Part shown: positions 34,946-49,300 of the stretch, piece by piece
Numbering within the stretch: position 1 is the stretch's first letter
Layout of the letters: the number at the start of each line of letters is the position of its first letter
Source: Mytilus edulis
Taxonomy: Eukaryota; Mollusca; Bivalvia; Mytilida; Mytilidae
NCBI RefSeq assembly: GCF_963676685.1
Contig: NC_092355.1
Coordinates: 56,579,613-56,643,612, forward strand
DNA length: 64,000 bases
Direction: 5' to 3'
Made by a program: the position numbers and the translations under genes
The notes under the pieces: generated by a model
What the model was told of the DNA's origin: nothing
Database searches by the model: none
The model's input: only the letters and a program-made list of their open reading frames with translations

Positions 34946-35159
34946 TCAAAATATCAATAAACGGTATTGAAATTGAAAAGTAGGATAAAATGAAAGAAAC
35001 ATAAAAAAGCAGCACAAAAATATATCAATGTCAATATAATGTCGATGAAAACAAACCAGAAAAGAGGAAAAAAGTAATAGCAAGTATTTGTCATTGTGTT
35101 GTATTTATAAAGAACTAGAAACGGGTATGCAATTTATTATAATCTGTCTTAGTTATAAA

Positions 35160-35660
35160 CACTGCTTTTAACTGTTATGGCCCCGTTATAGCAGGGAGGG
35201 CATTAAGTGTTACCCATGTCCGTCTGCCCGTCCCAAACATCCCCAAAATTCGTCTCCGTTCTCTTAACTTTAGTTTGCCTCAAACAGGTACTATTAAACC
35301 TGTACACAATGAGTATTATCACAAAACACAGTTCAAGTGCGGAAAATCAGTGGATATCGTCACTTTTACCGTTCATGAGTTATGCCTCTCTATTAACATA
35401 AAAATTGCTGAATTTTTCGTTCCCGTTCTCTGACTTTTAAGTTAATTAATTTGCCTTAACCAAGTTGTATAAATTTATACACAATGCATATCACAACAAC
35501 ACACAAATAAAGTGCGAAAATGGATATGATAGTCGTCACTTTTACTGTAAATGAGATGAATTATGCCCGTATCACATGGCAAGTTCGAATTTTGTTGGTG
35601 TCATTTATACCGTTCTGGAGTTATGCCGCTTTGTAAATGGAAAAACTAATAAATCTATCG
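35160..35660. repeat. Repeat with about three internal units
   Basis: GGGCATTAAGTGTTACCCATG introduces a segment in which CACAATGAGTATTATCAC... GTCACTTTTACCGTTCATGAGTTATGCC-like wording recurs at about 35310, 35480 and 35590. It resembles a common bivalve repeat and carries no gene. Confidence 0.6.
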
Positions 35661-35879
35661 TTTCTATTGCGGGTGCAATTGCGGCCCATATACACATTCA
35701 ACATACATTTGAATAGTTTTGTTTGGAATAAAAGTAATAAAATCCCACAATAGGCCCAAGGTGGCGTTAACAGCTTTACATAAGTTTATGAAGTTAGAAA
35801 TAACTCGAGTAACAACAACAGTTTACCTACTTGCATACATCTTACTTAAACCGTACTGGTACCTTGAATAAAAAGAAAA

Positions 35880-37399
35880 AGCCTGATGACGAGGAAAGCG
35901 ACAACTGTTACGCCATCGAACAGGCATCAACATTGAGCAAAAACCCATACAGCAAAGTTAAGTAGAAAGGTCTCCGAAATGATAAATGTAAAAAAATTCA
36001 AACGAGACAATTGACGACACGATTTATGTACAAAATAATAAACGCTTACAATTTTTTTTTTATTAGATATACCGAAATACAACATTCGTATAAACATTTA
36101 GAGAACGAACATTTAGTTCTTTAACGATTTTTATGAAGATAAAGAGTTAAATGAATAAGAACATTATGTGTGGCGTTCATCATCACATAAACACAGTAAT
36201 ATTCATCAGAAAAGAAGTCTTTATTTAAAGTCGGGTTCCATATACATAACAAGTGTAAATGATTGACTTTTGTCATTACACTTTTATAAGATGGGAAATT
36301 TATACAAAGTGACATTAATGCATTTTGTTTTTCTTGTTATCCCAGTTACAGCTGTCATTTAATTACTGTTCAACACTTTTTATTTTAACATGTGTAATCT
36401 CTCGTTATTGACGATGAGAACACGTGATCTAAAATAAACTAATAGTTTTAACTCCCGAATATTAATACCAAAGATGACTTTAGCTAGAAAGCAGTATGCT
36501 ATTTTGATAGCAGAGTTCTCAAACAGTATTGATCAACGTGTTTGTTTTCACCAAAAACTAACGCAATTTTGGTATTTTACAACAGAAATAATAGTCAAGA
36601 GAAGTAGTTATAGTAGTCTTAAATGTTGTTGAAGAATGTGTGTTGACCTTGAGACATCCTTGTACAATTTCTGTCTTGTGTTTTCTGTCTCATTAACGTA
36701 TATCCCATAGGTTGTTCAAATATTATCCTAGTTAGACATAAGCATTATATTATGGCAATTCAGGTTGCACTTTAATAAATTATTCATTCATTCATTCATT
36801 CATTCATTCATTCATAAGCATTTTTATAATAGTGCATGCCATTTCAAATACTGACTAAAAAGAAAAGAACGGGATAGTCGTTTAAAAAGGTTTGCAAATT
36901 TAACTAAAACAACCACAAATTGATACACGATAATTCATTACAAAAAACAAAAGAGTTAAAATTAACAAGACCAACATCAGAATATATGAAGACCGTGCTT
37001 TGACTATAATGTTTTACTTTTATAAATTGTGACTTGGATGGAGAGATGTCTTGAGCATTGGCACTCATACCACATCTTCTTATGTCAAAATAAAACAAAA
37101 CAACTCCTCCCCCAAAATTAATACCTGAGCTGTCTTACAGCAATCTATGATCTTGATAACTTCTATTATGTATCGACATCGCATAAAGTTAAGATACATT
37201 TTTATTTATCAAATGCAATAACTAATATACATTAATTCAACAGTTTTTCAATTAAGCCGACTTAGTCCACATCAATGACATATAATCCACGAAAGGTACA
37301 GATGGCGTAGTAAAGAACGAAAATGGAAAATCATTTACATACATACGTGTATTTACTAATGCATTTTAAGTAAAAAGTGAGGACTCACACATCATAAAA
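35880..37399. other. Upstream region of the prolyl hydroxylase gene
   Basis: Holds common repeat fragments at 35885-36005 (+) and about 37010-37085 (-, TTGGCACTCATACCACATCT), and an (ATTC)n microsatellite at 36781-36813 following a TTTAATAAATT tail. No TATA box could be assigned with confidence. The gene's ATG follows at 37400. Confidence 0.5.
36781..36813. repeat. (ATTC)n microsatellite
   Basis: About eight ATTC units in a row. Confidence 0.9.
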
Positions 37400-40300
37400 A
37401 TGAAATTCGTATGGACTCTCTTATACGTTTGTAGTATTCTTCACATTTTAGGAGGGGAAATATTTTCATCTGTGTATAAATTATCTATTTTGGCCAAAGA
37501 GGAAGGAAAGCTACTAGAAGCATTTAAGAAATACGTTACCATACAAAACAATGCCCAGACATCAATATCGTTTGAACTTCAAAGGTAGGACATTTTATCG
37601 ATATTATTGTACGTTTTTTCTTTGTCAAATCGATCATGGAGTTTCCATTCTGTTTTTAATGCACTATTTGCATGCGTCTATAATGGAAATACATTTGTAG
37701 TATGAATTATTGTTGATTTATTATTATTCTGTGGGATACCAATTTTCGTAGATTTCGTGTTTACCCAAAAACCACGAATTCCAAGTCCAACGAATTGCAA
37801 CATCTATAGGAATATATGCAGACGTATGCAAAACCCTGTAAATCATATATTCATGAAAATGCAAGTTTTTCTCAATCCACGAAAATTGGTACTCTCGAAA
37901 ATAAATAGTATGATTAGCAAAAATATAAATTATTAATTCGCCTGTCCTAGAAGTCAGGAGCCTGTAATTCAGTAGTTTGGGTTTTTTAATGTACTATATA
38001 TATGAATGGTCACCATATTAATTTTTTTTCTTTTTTCTTTTTTTGTACATAAATCAGGCCTTCAATTATTCTCGTTTGAATTTTTTTTCCATTATAATTT
38101 TTGGACTTTATATAGCTTGATATGCGGTATGAGTTTTGTTCGTTGTTGAAAGACTTACGGTGACCTATATAGTTTCTACCTTACTTTGGCATTTGGTCTC
38201 TTTGGCAATCATGCATACCACATCTTAATTCTATATTGCCCGATACTGGAAGACATGGTGTGATTGCCAATGACACAACTCTCCACAAGAGACCAAAATG
38301 TCTCAGAAACTATAGGTCACCGCACGGACTTCATCAATGAGCAAATCCCATTCCGCATAGTCAGCTGTCAAAGGTCCCGAATTGACAAATGTAAAACATT
38401 TCAAACGAGAACAATATTTATTTCAGATTAATAAATGACCTTGAACCCCCAGTATCGCAGAGTTGTCAAGATCCAAAGTATGCTGAGAACCCCATTAACG
38501 CCTACCATTTGATTGGACGATTTGTATATAAATGGCCAGTTGTGTTTGCCAACATACTGTGTGAAGATTGTGAATTGGATGAAGCTGCTTTACGTAAGTA
38601 TTATCTTAACGCAATTGCGATGTTCCGCTTCATCCTTAGACAATGACCTATTTAGAGCTAACATTATAAATGATCCCTCTTGTCATTGTGGGTCCGATAT
38701 TGAGGATGTCTACCATTACTTTTTCGTTTGCCCAAAATACACATTATGTAGGAAAAATTTATTCGATAACCTTAACTGGCTATCTGAAAACTTTGTTTTA
38801 GATACAAAACTATTAATTTGCGGACACTTGGAACTTTCGAACGAACAAAATATTCAAATTTTCAAACATGTTCAGAATTACATAAAAAGGTCAAACAGAT
38901 TTCTTATGCCTTGATAGAGCGTTATTATTGCTGACACAGGACGTCATCGCTGCCATCAATCCACAAGTCATCGTCACAGAAGTATACGATTTTTCAAACT
39001 TTCTTTTTCCTTTTTTACTTTGTCTCCTCTTTGTTCACCTATGAAAGCTAGTATTATATTGTATAAACTGTTTGTTTTATATGCATGTCCATTATATTAT
39101 ACTATTATTGTAACTTTATATTGTATTATGGAGAAGACTTCATAAGTATGATTTACTTGTGTCTAATCCATTTTGCTTTAATTCAGCAAATAAAATATGT
39201 TTAAACTAAACGTAAGTTGGAATACAATGTACTTAATATATTATTGATTGATTGATTGATTGATTGATTTATATATTGGTGTTTAACGCCACTTTCAACG
39301 TTTTTGTACTATTTTATGGCGGTAAGTTTTTATTGGTTGAGAAAGCCGTAATGCCCAGAGAGAACAACTGACTTTCTGCTGATCATTTTGTCAACTTGAT
39401 TACATGTACATGTATATATATTGAAATAACACAGCTAAGTACAAAATAATAAGATTTGTTATAGTCATGTAGTACATTGTGTGTAATGTTATAAGTAGAC
39501 AAGTGCAACAGATGCTCTTTATAGAGCATTTAAACCTGACATAAAAAATGCATATATTATACACAAGAGCAATACACAGTAAAATACAAATAATATTAAA
39601 TATTGATTATACGTATAAATAAAATCCTCACCAGATTTGCACATGTGACAGCATTTCAAATACCGTGACATTCGATGAAAAAGCAATAATAATAAATTAT
39701 TTTTAATCAGAAAATTAACATGATTGAGAAGTCAATAGGAAATAAACAGCTGGCTTCACAGAAATAAAATCATCAAACAAAACAACAAAACAACAAAACA
39801 AAACAAAACAAAACAAAACAAAACAAAACAAAACAACAAAACAACAAAACAAAACAAAACAAAACAAAACAAAACAAATCAAATCAAATCAAATCAAAAC
39901 AAAACTGAAGGTCAATTGGGTGTAACCTTAGATTTTAAAAAAGGTAGAGAACTAAACTTAAGGTAACTGGTTAATAAAGATTATAAAAAGGGTAATAACA
40001 ATATGTATCGATTGTTAAAGAAATATTTTTAATTTCGATTATAAGACTTTCCATTACCAGGCTGAAGCTAGCGAACAATAGCCGAAGAAAAGGATTTACT
40101 TCCTTAATTTATAGTCTTTTATCTTTTGAAGCGACACATAAAAGCTATTTTCTTAAATCTAAACTAGATGTTGGCATTTCTATCGTTTTTAGTTTGATAG
40201 ACACCCTCTATCTACCTTGAATGAATTAATAAAATACCTTGAATGAATTAATGAAATACCTTGAATGAATTAATGAAATACCTTGAATGAATTAATGAAA

Positions 40301-43300
40301 TACCTTGAATGAATTAATGAAATATCTAGAATGAATTAATGAAGTAAACCCTGTAGTGCAACTTTTGCTTCTAGACAGTATCAAGTATAAACTGTTTATT
40401 TTTAGATCATTAAATAGAGGGAGAATGTGCCAACGAAAATTTAACAACAACTGAACCGACCAAAGAGCAGAAAACAGCCATGCCAAATATCACTAATGTG
40501 TCCTAAATGCTGCAAGAAAATCTGGCATCCAGAGTCGAACTTTGGCTAGCCCCTTAACAATAGTGTATTTTAGTCAAGCAAAATGGACGCCAGACTAATT
40601 AAACTCCGAAACAGATTAATGAATCAAAATTTTAAAAAACACATAGACTAGCAAGGACTGGAGGTTCCAAACTTGGGACAGGCGCAAAAATGTGGCGGGT
40701 TTAAACGAATTTTGTGAGATCTCAACCCTTCTCTTTACCTCGGGACAATTTGGAGTAAGCAAACTCACAGGAAAACGCCCAGTTAAGTAAAAAAAGATCA
40801 ATTATATTTATTTTTTCAATTTCAGATTTAAATATGACATACCAAACAGTTAATGCGAACATTGATTATTGGCCAGATGATTACGATGTAAAGGCGACAG
40901 CGCAGGCGTTATTACGTTTGCGCATTTTCTATTATTTCAATATCGACGAAGTAATCAATGGTGTTCTTTTTGGTGAGCATTGTCAACCACTCAATCCGTC
41001 ACAGATAATAAAGCTTATTCGAATAGCTGCCGACAGCAGTATGCTACATGAAGCAAGGCTTTGGTGCGAAGCATTATTACGCAAACTTCAGTTTTCTTCA
41101 CACCTGGACGAATATATAAATGAAGTGGCCATTTTAAGGCTCCTGGCAACCATATTCAATAAGATTAGACATAAATGACATAGAAGTATCTTACAATGTT
41201 TACAACTCAAATAAAAAAGAAATTGCGGTATGATTGTCACTGAGATAACTACTCACAAAAAACCAAATGACACAGAAATTAACAACTATAGGTCAGCGTA
41301 CGGCCTCAACAATGAGCAAAAACCATACCGCATAGTCAGCTATGAAAGGCCCCGAAATGACAAATGTAAACAATTCAAACGAGAAAACTAACGGCCTATT
41401 TTTTGTACAAAAAAAATACTAAAAACAAATATGTAACACATTAACAAACGACATGTTTATTGAGCGTACGTTTGTATATGTATAACTATGATATTTTATT
41501 AAACTTTGTCACGTAAAAACAGACGATCAGAATTGAATAAGCACTCGACACAACTGTCAACAATGATAATAAGACTCGTCTAAACTCGGCCGACTCAGTT
41601 CTTCAAGAATAGTAGCGCATTCACCAGAGGATTGCTGAATGTTTCTTTTGCTTTTTCTTTTGCATATTTTGCTCATTATTCTCTTATCTGCAAACACAGG
41701 CACTTTGTCTATATAAAACATTATATTACGTATACAAGTATTTTCTTTTTAAAGAAACTAGTTACTGCAACTCCATATAGACCCTCGTGTAAATACTCAA
41801 TAATTTAGGAACATCAAACAAAAAATAACTTATAGTCATAAAAAAAGGAAAATACGGATTAGAAACCCGTTAATTAGTTGAGAAATAAAATTCTTAACCC
41901 GTGAAGGATTTTTAAAGATAGAATTTCTGCTTTATAAATTTGAGTTTTATGACAATATTCCACTTGTATGTTGTAGGCTGGTATGGTTGGGAGAGCAGCA
42001 GACATCTTGGTACCTTTAACTCAGTCAGGTAAGGAAATGCCTAAGATATTTTTGTAATTTTTCATTTTGTTAGGATGCTGTTGCTGACATTAACATGTAA
42101 AGATTTGTATTATTCATAATACATGCACAAGATAAAATACATTTAGTATCTAATCTAATTTTGAAACAAGACATTAAAACCAATGTTTAAGTCTCAATGT
42201 CACATTGTGTGTTGATAAAAAAGAATTCAAAGTTTAAAATATCAATATCAGTAAAATAATCATCTGATGTTTAAAACCGATTGCAAATCAAAATCGATTG
42301 ATGATTTTTTTTTTCATTATCCAAAAATTATACAATTTAGGAAAAGAATATTTATACAACATTTTGTTTTTAAAATGAAGGAGTTCCAGGGTTCTCACTA
42401 AGGCGAGTCCATGAGTCCTGGACTCATCAAAATCTGTCTGGACTCACCATTTTCAAAACTGGTGAGTCCACAGATGCATCAAGATTGAAATATTTTGAAT
42501 AAACTGAACACAGTTAAACACAAATATCATCATTTTATAGCAAAAGTTTAAAGTGATCTGAATTTGATTTGATTTCATTGCTCTGTTAGGAAAATGGAGA
42601 CTAAAATATTATTTTATATTGCAATAAAATATTTTCTTCTTGCTGTTGGACTCATCATACCTAAAAATGATGAGTCCCTGGACTCGCCTTCAAAAATCCT
42701 TAGCGAGAACCCTGAGTTCTACATTTATTAAATTAAATTGTACTTGAATCAGAAGACATCTCAATTTAGAAAATGTCCATGTATATGATTTACATCCCCT
42801 TTACTGAGGGACGAACTCAAAAGTGCAATGTAGGATAAAAAATTAGTTCATATAGTTTTTTTCCCCTCTAAACTTAATTTTGGAAAAATTGATTGAGCAA
42901 TAAAAATTGCAGCAATTTTGACCCCGACCCCAAACTATTTGAATTAAGTTTTTATTTAATTCTTCATTGATTTTTTTATGGTTTCCCTAACCAAGTCAGT
43001 ATTTAAAGTGAGCTAATATCAAAATTTATAATGATTACAATGAGATGCTAATTTTATTACGTCACTCGAATGTGTGAAAATTGGTACCGTTAATTTTATT
43101 CTAAATTGGTCAGACAATACTCAGTCATGTTTGATGAAGATTTAAAACCCTCGGCTACGCCTTGCCGTTGGGGTTTAAATCTGCATAAAACATGACCAAG
43201 TATTGTCTTACCTATAATTAACCGGTCGTGGTTGACATCTGCGTCTAATGTTAATCGCTCGAGGCTGACATCGTTGTCTATAATGCTAAGCTTTACTCAC

Positions 43301-46300
43301 GATTTGACCTAGTTTCTATTTAATTCAAATCTCCAGTGCCATATGCATCACGTGTACTTTTGTTAAAGACTGTATGTTGCCCTAGGACCATAGCTATAGT
43401 GTTTAAATTCTCGCCGTTAGTTCTCTGGTGGATAGTTATCTTATCGGGTATCATACCACATCTCCTGATTTTTATATAGGGAATTATTCTCAACTTTTTA
43501 TTACGAATTTGCGTTTAATTACAAACGGATGTATTTAGCAGATTAGAAATTAGGACACAATTCATTGTTCTATATTGAGAATAAGTGTCAAAAATTGCCG
43601 AGTAATAGATTTAAAAAAAAAATTAAGATAGGCAAAAATGACAATTGCCGTTTTTAAATATAGAAAATAGAAAATGAGCAAAATAAATAAAGAATGGAGA
43701 AATAAAAAAAGATAAAACGGTCTTACGAAAGAAAAAAAAAGAAGAAAGAAACGAGTCCACAAACCTCCTACATTTAAAAAAAATTTTTTTTTTAGATACT
43801 TCGAAATCCTTTATAAAACGATCCATATTATTAGGTAAAATAAAGCTTAAAACCTCGTAACTTTTTTTTGCATTAAGAAGTGAAAGTGGAAATGGATTGC
43901 CCTATGTCTGTATTATTTAGGACACAGCGAAATCGACCGAGAGTATGAATTTTACAAAAATATTGTGAACGAGACAAGCGAGCCACCTGATATACCATTG
44001 ACCACGGACGAGTATGATAGCCAGTATAAACAGCTTTGCAGGGAGAATAGAAAAGTATGTATGTAAAATGTAGGGTTTTCTGAAGGTCTAGATTGGGGTT
44101 TTCCTTAATTTCTGTATTCGTAAACTTTAAAATAATTTCCTCTTTTCTTTATGATTTATGCCCTCTATTCCTTAATCTTTATATTTTGTACCCTATATTT
44201 TCTATCCATTATATATTTTGGTCCATTACTCTGCAGAATTGGACCATTATTCTGTTAATTGTTAACCCAACCAGACCCTCATATAGAGTCGATTCACATT
44301 AAAGTAATTAATGAGATCCTCAAAGACAACATTAACGAATGAAAATAAAATATCTTCAATGGCGGTTCTTCATTCTTAAAAATGTTACTGACATTACAAA
44401 AAAACGACATGTCACCGAACTAACTAAGCAACACGACAGGTGTCACATGTAGAGAGGAACTGCGCATCCTTCAGGAGTACCACAGTTCACTTCCGGGTTT
44501 TCATGTGATGTTTTGTTTATGTTATTTGTCCTTATGTCGTTTTTATGTTTGGCCAGTTTTTTTAACAGTATTTTACCAGACGACGTGTATATAAAAAAAA
44601 GTCTAAATTAATAGAAATAATGGGGTTACTGAAATTTTTTTAATACTGTATAGCTAAGGACAAAATAAGATTGGATTAGTAAATCAGTTTTTTTCTTGTT
44701 GTAGACTCCACAAGAATTATCTGAACTCTACTGCTATCTAAGTAACACATCAATACCCTATTATAAAGGAAAAGTAGAAATTGTTAATCTTCAACCAGTA
44801 ATATATTTATTCCACGACGTTATATCCAATGACGAGGCAGCGTATTTTCGAAACGAGGCCACGAAAAAGGTACGTAGGCTTTCGAAACACATAGTTTGCT
44901 GTCCAGATATCAAATAACTTCAATCTGAATGAGGATATTTGTATGTGAATTTTAAGTACTAACTAAAAATAACCTATTTAAAAAAATATTATGTGAAATA
45001 TAAAAATGCATACTTCAAAGATACTCAAATCTGGGGTAGACCGTTCTTAATTTTCAGGAGACACGTGACCTTACAAAAATCAATGAATTAGTTGTTGGTA
45101 TGAAAATACATGGCTGAAATATTTCTCCATGCATTCCTCAATCCACATAAGGAGCATCTAATCCTTCATTAAACATCTAATAATCTAATCTAATTAGTCA
45201 AGATAGTAAAATTGTTTCTGCTCCTTTAAAATTATAGCTTTAAATCATTTAGAAATGCAATTGTTTTAAAACACTATCTTTTAAACAGTTTGAAAGGTCA
45301 GTTGTATTAGGCGACGATGGCAAAGGATTTAAAACAGACAAAGTTCGAGTTAGTCAAACGTAAGTCAAATTAATTAGCTTTTAGAATAACTTCTAAGTTT
45401 ATAATTTGCATTTCAAAATTTGCATATGCATTGATTTCTTGATTGATAGTTGTTCACGTCAATTCAGCACTTTTAGTTATATCGGGGCGGTCACTTTTTA
45501 TCTAGGAAAGCCGTGGTATAGTAGTTAATGCATCGGACTACTTACACAAGAGAGAGACGAAAGATACCAAAGGTACAGTTAAACTCAAAAATCTAAAACA
45601 ACTTACAACTTACAACGCCATGGCTAAAAATGAAAAAGAAAAACAAACAACAGCACACACGGTACAACATAGAAAACTAAAGAATAAACAACACGAACCC
45701 AAACAAAAAACTAGGGGTGATCTCAGGTGCTCCGGAAGGGTAAGCAGATCCTGCTCCACATGTGGCATCCGTCGTGTTGCTTATGTGATAACAAATCTGG
45801 TAAATAGTCTAATTCGGTAGGTCACATTCATGAAAGGGAAGGGGATTGTAGTTACGACGTAAGGAACATATCAGACAAGGTTCCCGGTTCGATCCCCGTT
45901 CCAGGTAAAACAAATGTCAGAGACTGAATTTTCGGCTCTCCCTTGATACCATGTACAAGTATGGACTTGATAAACTTTGATAGTTCATCGGAAGGGGACA
46001 ATAAATAGCTGAACCGTGTTAAGGGAGATCCATATCTCTTGGACCTAAAAGACACCCATGTAGATTTCGAAAATGAGTAGGCTTATGCCGCTACATGGCA
46101 GCAATCGTACCCTTATATATAAGTTGCAATAATTTGTTTCTTAATCCTCTATTAATAGATATATGTTTAAATTAAGTTAAAGCTATTAACACTGATGGTG
46201 TGGGGTCGAACCCCGCACATAGCAGGTGCGTTAAATTCCAATTTAAATTGACTCTGAGACTACTATAACACAATGTTAAAGTAATCGCAGGTTGCCGAGT

Positions 46301-49300
46301 ATTGCTTGTTTTCCTGCAAAGGGTTTATGGTTTTGACGGACACTCCTGCCTTTCCAATCGATAAAAACTGACCGTCGTGATATAGCCATTTGAGCTAAAA
46401 GTGCCGTTAACACTGACCAATCAGTCAACCAATTTTGTATTAGTCTGGGAATCCGGAGTGGCCACTTATACTGATGTAAGGGTTTTTGTCTTTTTTTTCA
46501 TCACTTCAGTCTTTTTATTTATTAACTTTTTAGAGAAAAATATTCTCGAAAGATCCAATCAGGTGTTACGCAATGCTCAGATTTTAAGTTTGAAAGTATT
46601 CTTATATCGTGCTGTAAAAACAAACATGACCACCTTTACTTGATGAAGGTATGATAGGTTCAATCAATCATTAAACTGTCAAAGAGGGACGAAAGATACC
46701 AAAGGGACAGTCAAGAAAAGAGGGACGAAAGAACACTATCTTAAATAGTCATTCTAGTGGTAGTACATAACTCTGTAAATATCTGCTGAACGTTTTTATT
46801 CAGCCTCAAGTGTGTAGTATAAGTTTTATGAAGTTTTTATATTTTTGCGAATACTTTAAAGTCTATGTTTTTTTTCTTCCAAATTTTTTTATGAACATTA
46901 AACGAGCCAACTAAATAAGGTCAAGATGTTTGGTTCACCTTAAGTTAATCAAATCAATTTTAATTGACAGAGCATGGTTGTTTGATAATATTGGAATAGT
47001 CAAAAGAGCAACACGCAGAGTTGGATTGCTAACAGGTCTAGTTACAACATCGTCAACAAATTCAAGTAATGCAGAACCTTTCCAGATAGTGAATTATGGA
47101 ATAGGCGGGATGTATAATCCACATTTTGATACATTAAATTCGGTAATTTGCATTTATCACCGATATACCTAAATAAACATTCATTTTGTTAAGTAGCCCT
47201 TATTTTACATTGACAATTATTGAGCTATAGAGGGAGGTATGAGATATAACACAACAAGTTTATCCCCGCTGAATGTTTACGTCGGTCCTAAATCAGGAAC
47301 CTGTGGCCTTAATTAGCCCATTTTCGTTGCACTAGTATACGTTATATTTTAGGGGCTACACAAAGCTCGCACAGGGGTGCGTTGTTTTCTCCCTATGTTG
47401 AAGACACATTGGTGGCACTGGTATGTTATAATGATATCATAACCACATAGCCAGGAGGAAAAGGGGCCAGGAGGAAAAGGGGCCAGGAGATCGATTACAT
47501 ATTAAGATTTTAGAATTTGAAAATCGACAAAATTTGTGATAAAATATACATTGACAAAATTTTTGTATCTGCGTCTAATGATAAAATGATTTCTGTTTCA
47601 TTTAGGATGAACGATTACGAAGTGTAGTTGAAGCAAATGGTCTACCTGAACTAAGAGGAACTGGAGACAGAATGGCCACGTGGCTATATTATGCAAGTTT
47701 TGTTTTAATTCTGATTGTAAATAAATATATTCATTTACCAATCATCAAACCTTAGGCAGCCAAATAACAAAAAGTCAAATAAATAAAGACTTTAAAATAT
47801 AATTGTCAGTGATTGTCTTTGTGTATTCCTACTTTTTGTCTTCACAGTGACCTTTTTACACGAGGGGCGGATGCGCTGGAATGTTTTATTAACTAAACTA
47901 ATAAATATATTTTACATGTTCACGTGCTGTAAAAATGTTGCTACATAAAAACAAAAAGTTCACACTTTGGCAGCTAAATTCAACCCTTTTGTCGAAGCGC
48001 TTTGTTCTCAACCAACCCTGCTTGTGTAGTTCTTAGTTGTAAGTCATGATATGAATTAATTTAACTATCACAGTACTATGGTAACGTTTATTTTAATTTG
48101 CAACTTGAATAAGTTGGTTCCTATAAGAATGCCGAATATTTTTGGAAAAACACTCTCTTCAAACGTATCAAATATGTTGTCAGTAATAAAATCATGCATG
48201 CAACGTTATGATGTCAATTTCAGCAGGGAAATATATATCGATATACTGTTCCCATGTTTCAGAGAAGTTTAATCAGATTTGTGTTTTTAAGCCGAGTATG
48301 AATTGTATTTTCTTGACATAAGATGTTTGTTTGTATATTGGCCATTAATTTTTAAATCACCGATATGAACAGAACAATTGTTCGGTATAGATATGGCGTG
48401 ACTAACGTCTTTTTTCTACAATTGTATTGCTGAGGATTAGTTAATTTTTATGGATTGAGGGACATTTACATTTTCGTAGATATTTGATTTCGTAGGTGTG
48501 CTCATTTACTGAATTTTTAAAATATTTTAATTCTTGCTTCACCCTTGTCCACCTATACCCACATAATCCTAATCAAAAGAATGAATCCATTTTATCGTGT
48601 TTGTGAATCATTTTTACAATACAAATGTTGCCAATTCGCTCATTCTTTTCAAAATGAAATATGGATTTGACACCAAAAACAAAAATGTAAAATGTCATAT
48701 AAGTTAACCAGTTATCTGGTCCACGAAATTATAATTGGACATATAAGTAGAGTTTATAGATTTTAACAGAAAAACATTTCTTCGGGATTAGTATCTATAT
48801 TCTGACTTGCTTGCATAGCGTATTTATCAACATAGTTTTTAAATTAAACGATTTACCAAGTGAATAATTGCCAGATGTAACCATCGTTAAATGTAGATAT
48901 GTAGATGATTCTTGAGGATTAATAGTTTACTGCAGCACTTTTGTGTTGGCATGAATTGTCATTGATATGGTCATAATTACAAACTAACTGTTTATTAAAT
49001 TTTGGATTTTTAAAATACCAAGGCTTTTCTAACTCAGGAATAGATTACATTTAGTTGGCTGTATTTGGCAAATTTTAGGAATTTTTAGTTCTATGGTCTT
49101 CAATAAGTGAATAATTGCCAGATGTAACCATCGTTAAATGTAGATACATGTATGTATATGATTCTTGAGGATTAATAGTTTACTGCAGCACTTTTGTGTT
49201 GGCATGAATTGTCATTGATATGGTCATGATTACAAACTAACTGTTTATTAAATTTAAAATTTTTAGAATACCAAGGCGTTTCTAGCTCAGGAATAGATTA

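Noticed and set aside
38513-38914. 133-codon frame as one gene
   Set aside because: Its first part is out of frame with P4HA exon 2; the rest is a LINE reverse-transcriptase end in the intron.
46200-46230. tRNA-like GGGGTCGAACCCCG
   Set aside because: A palindrome within a SINE-like repeat, without a cloverleaf.
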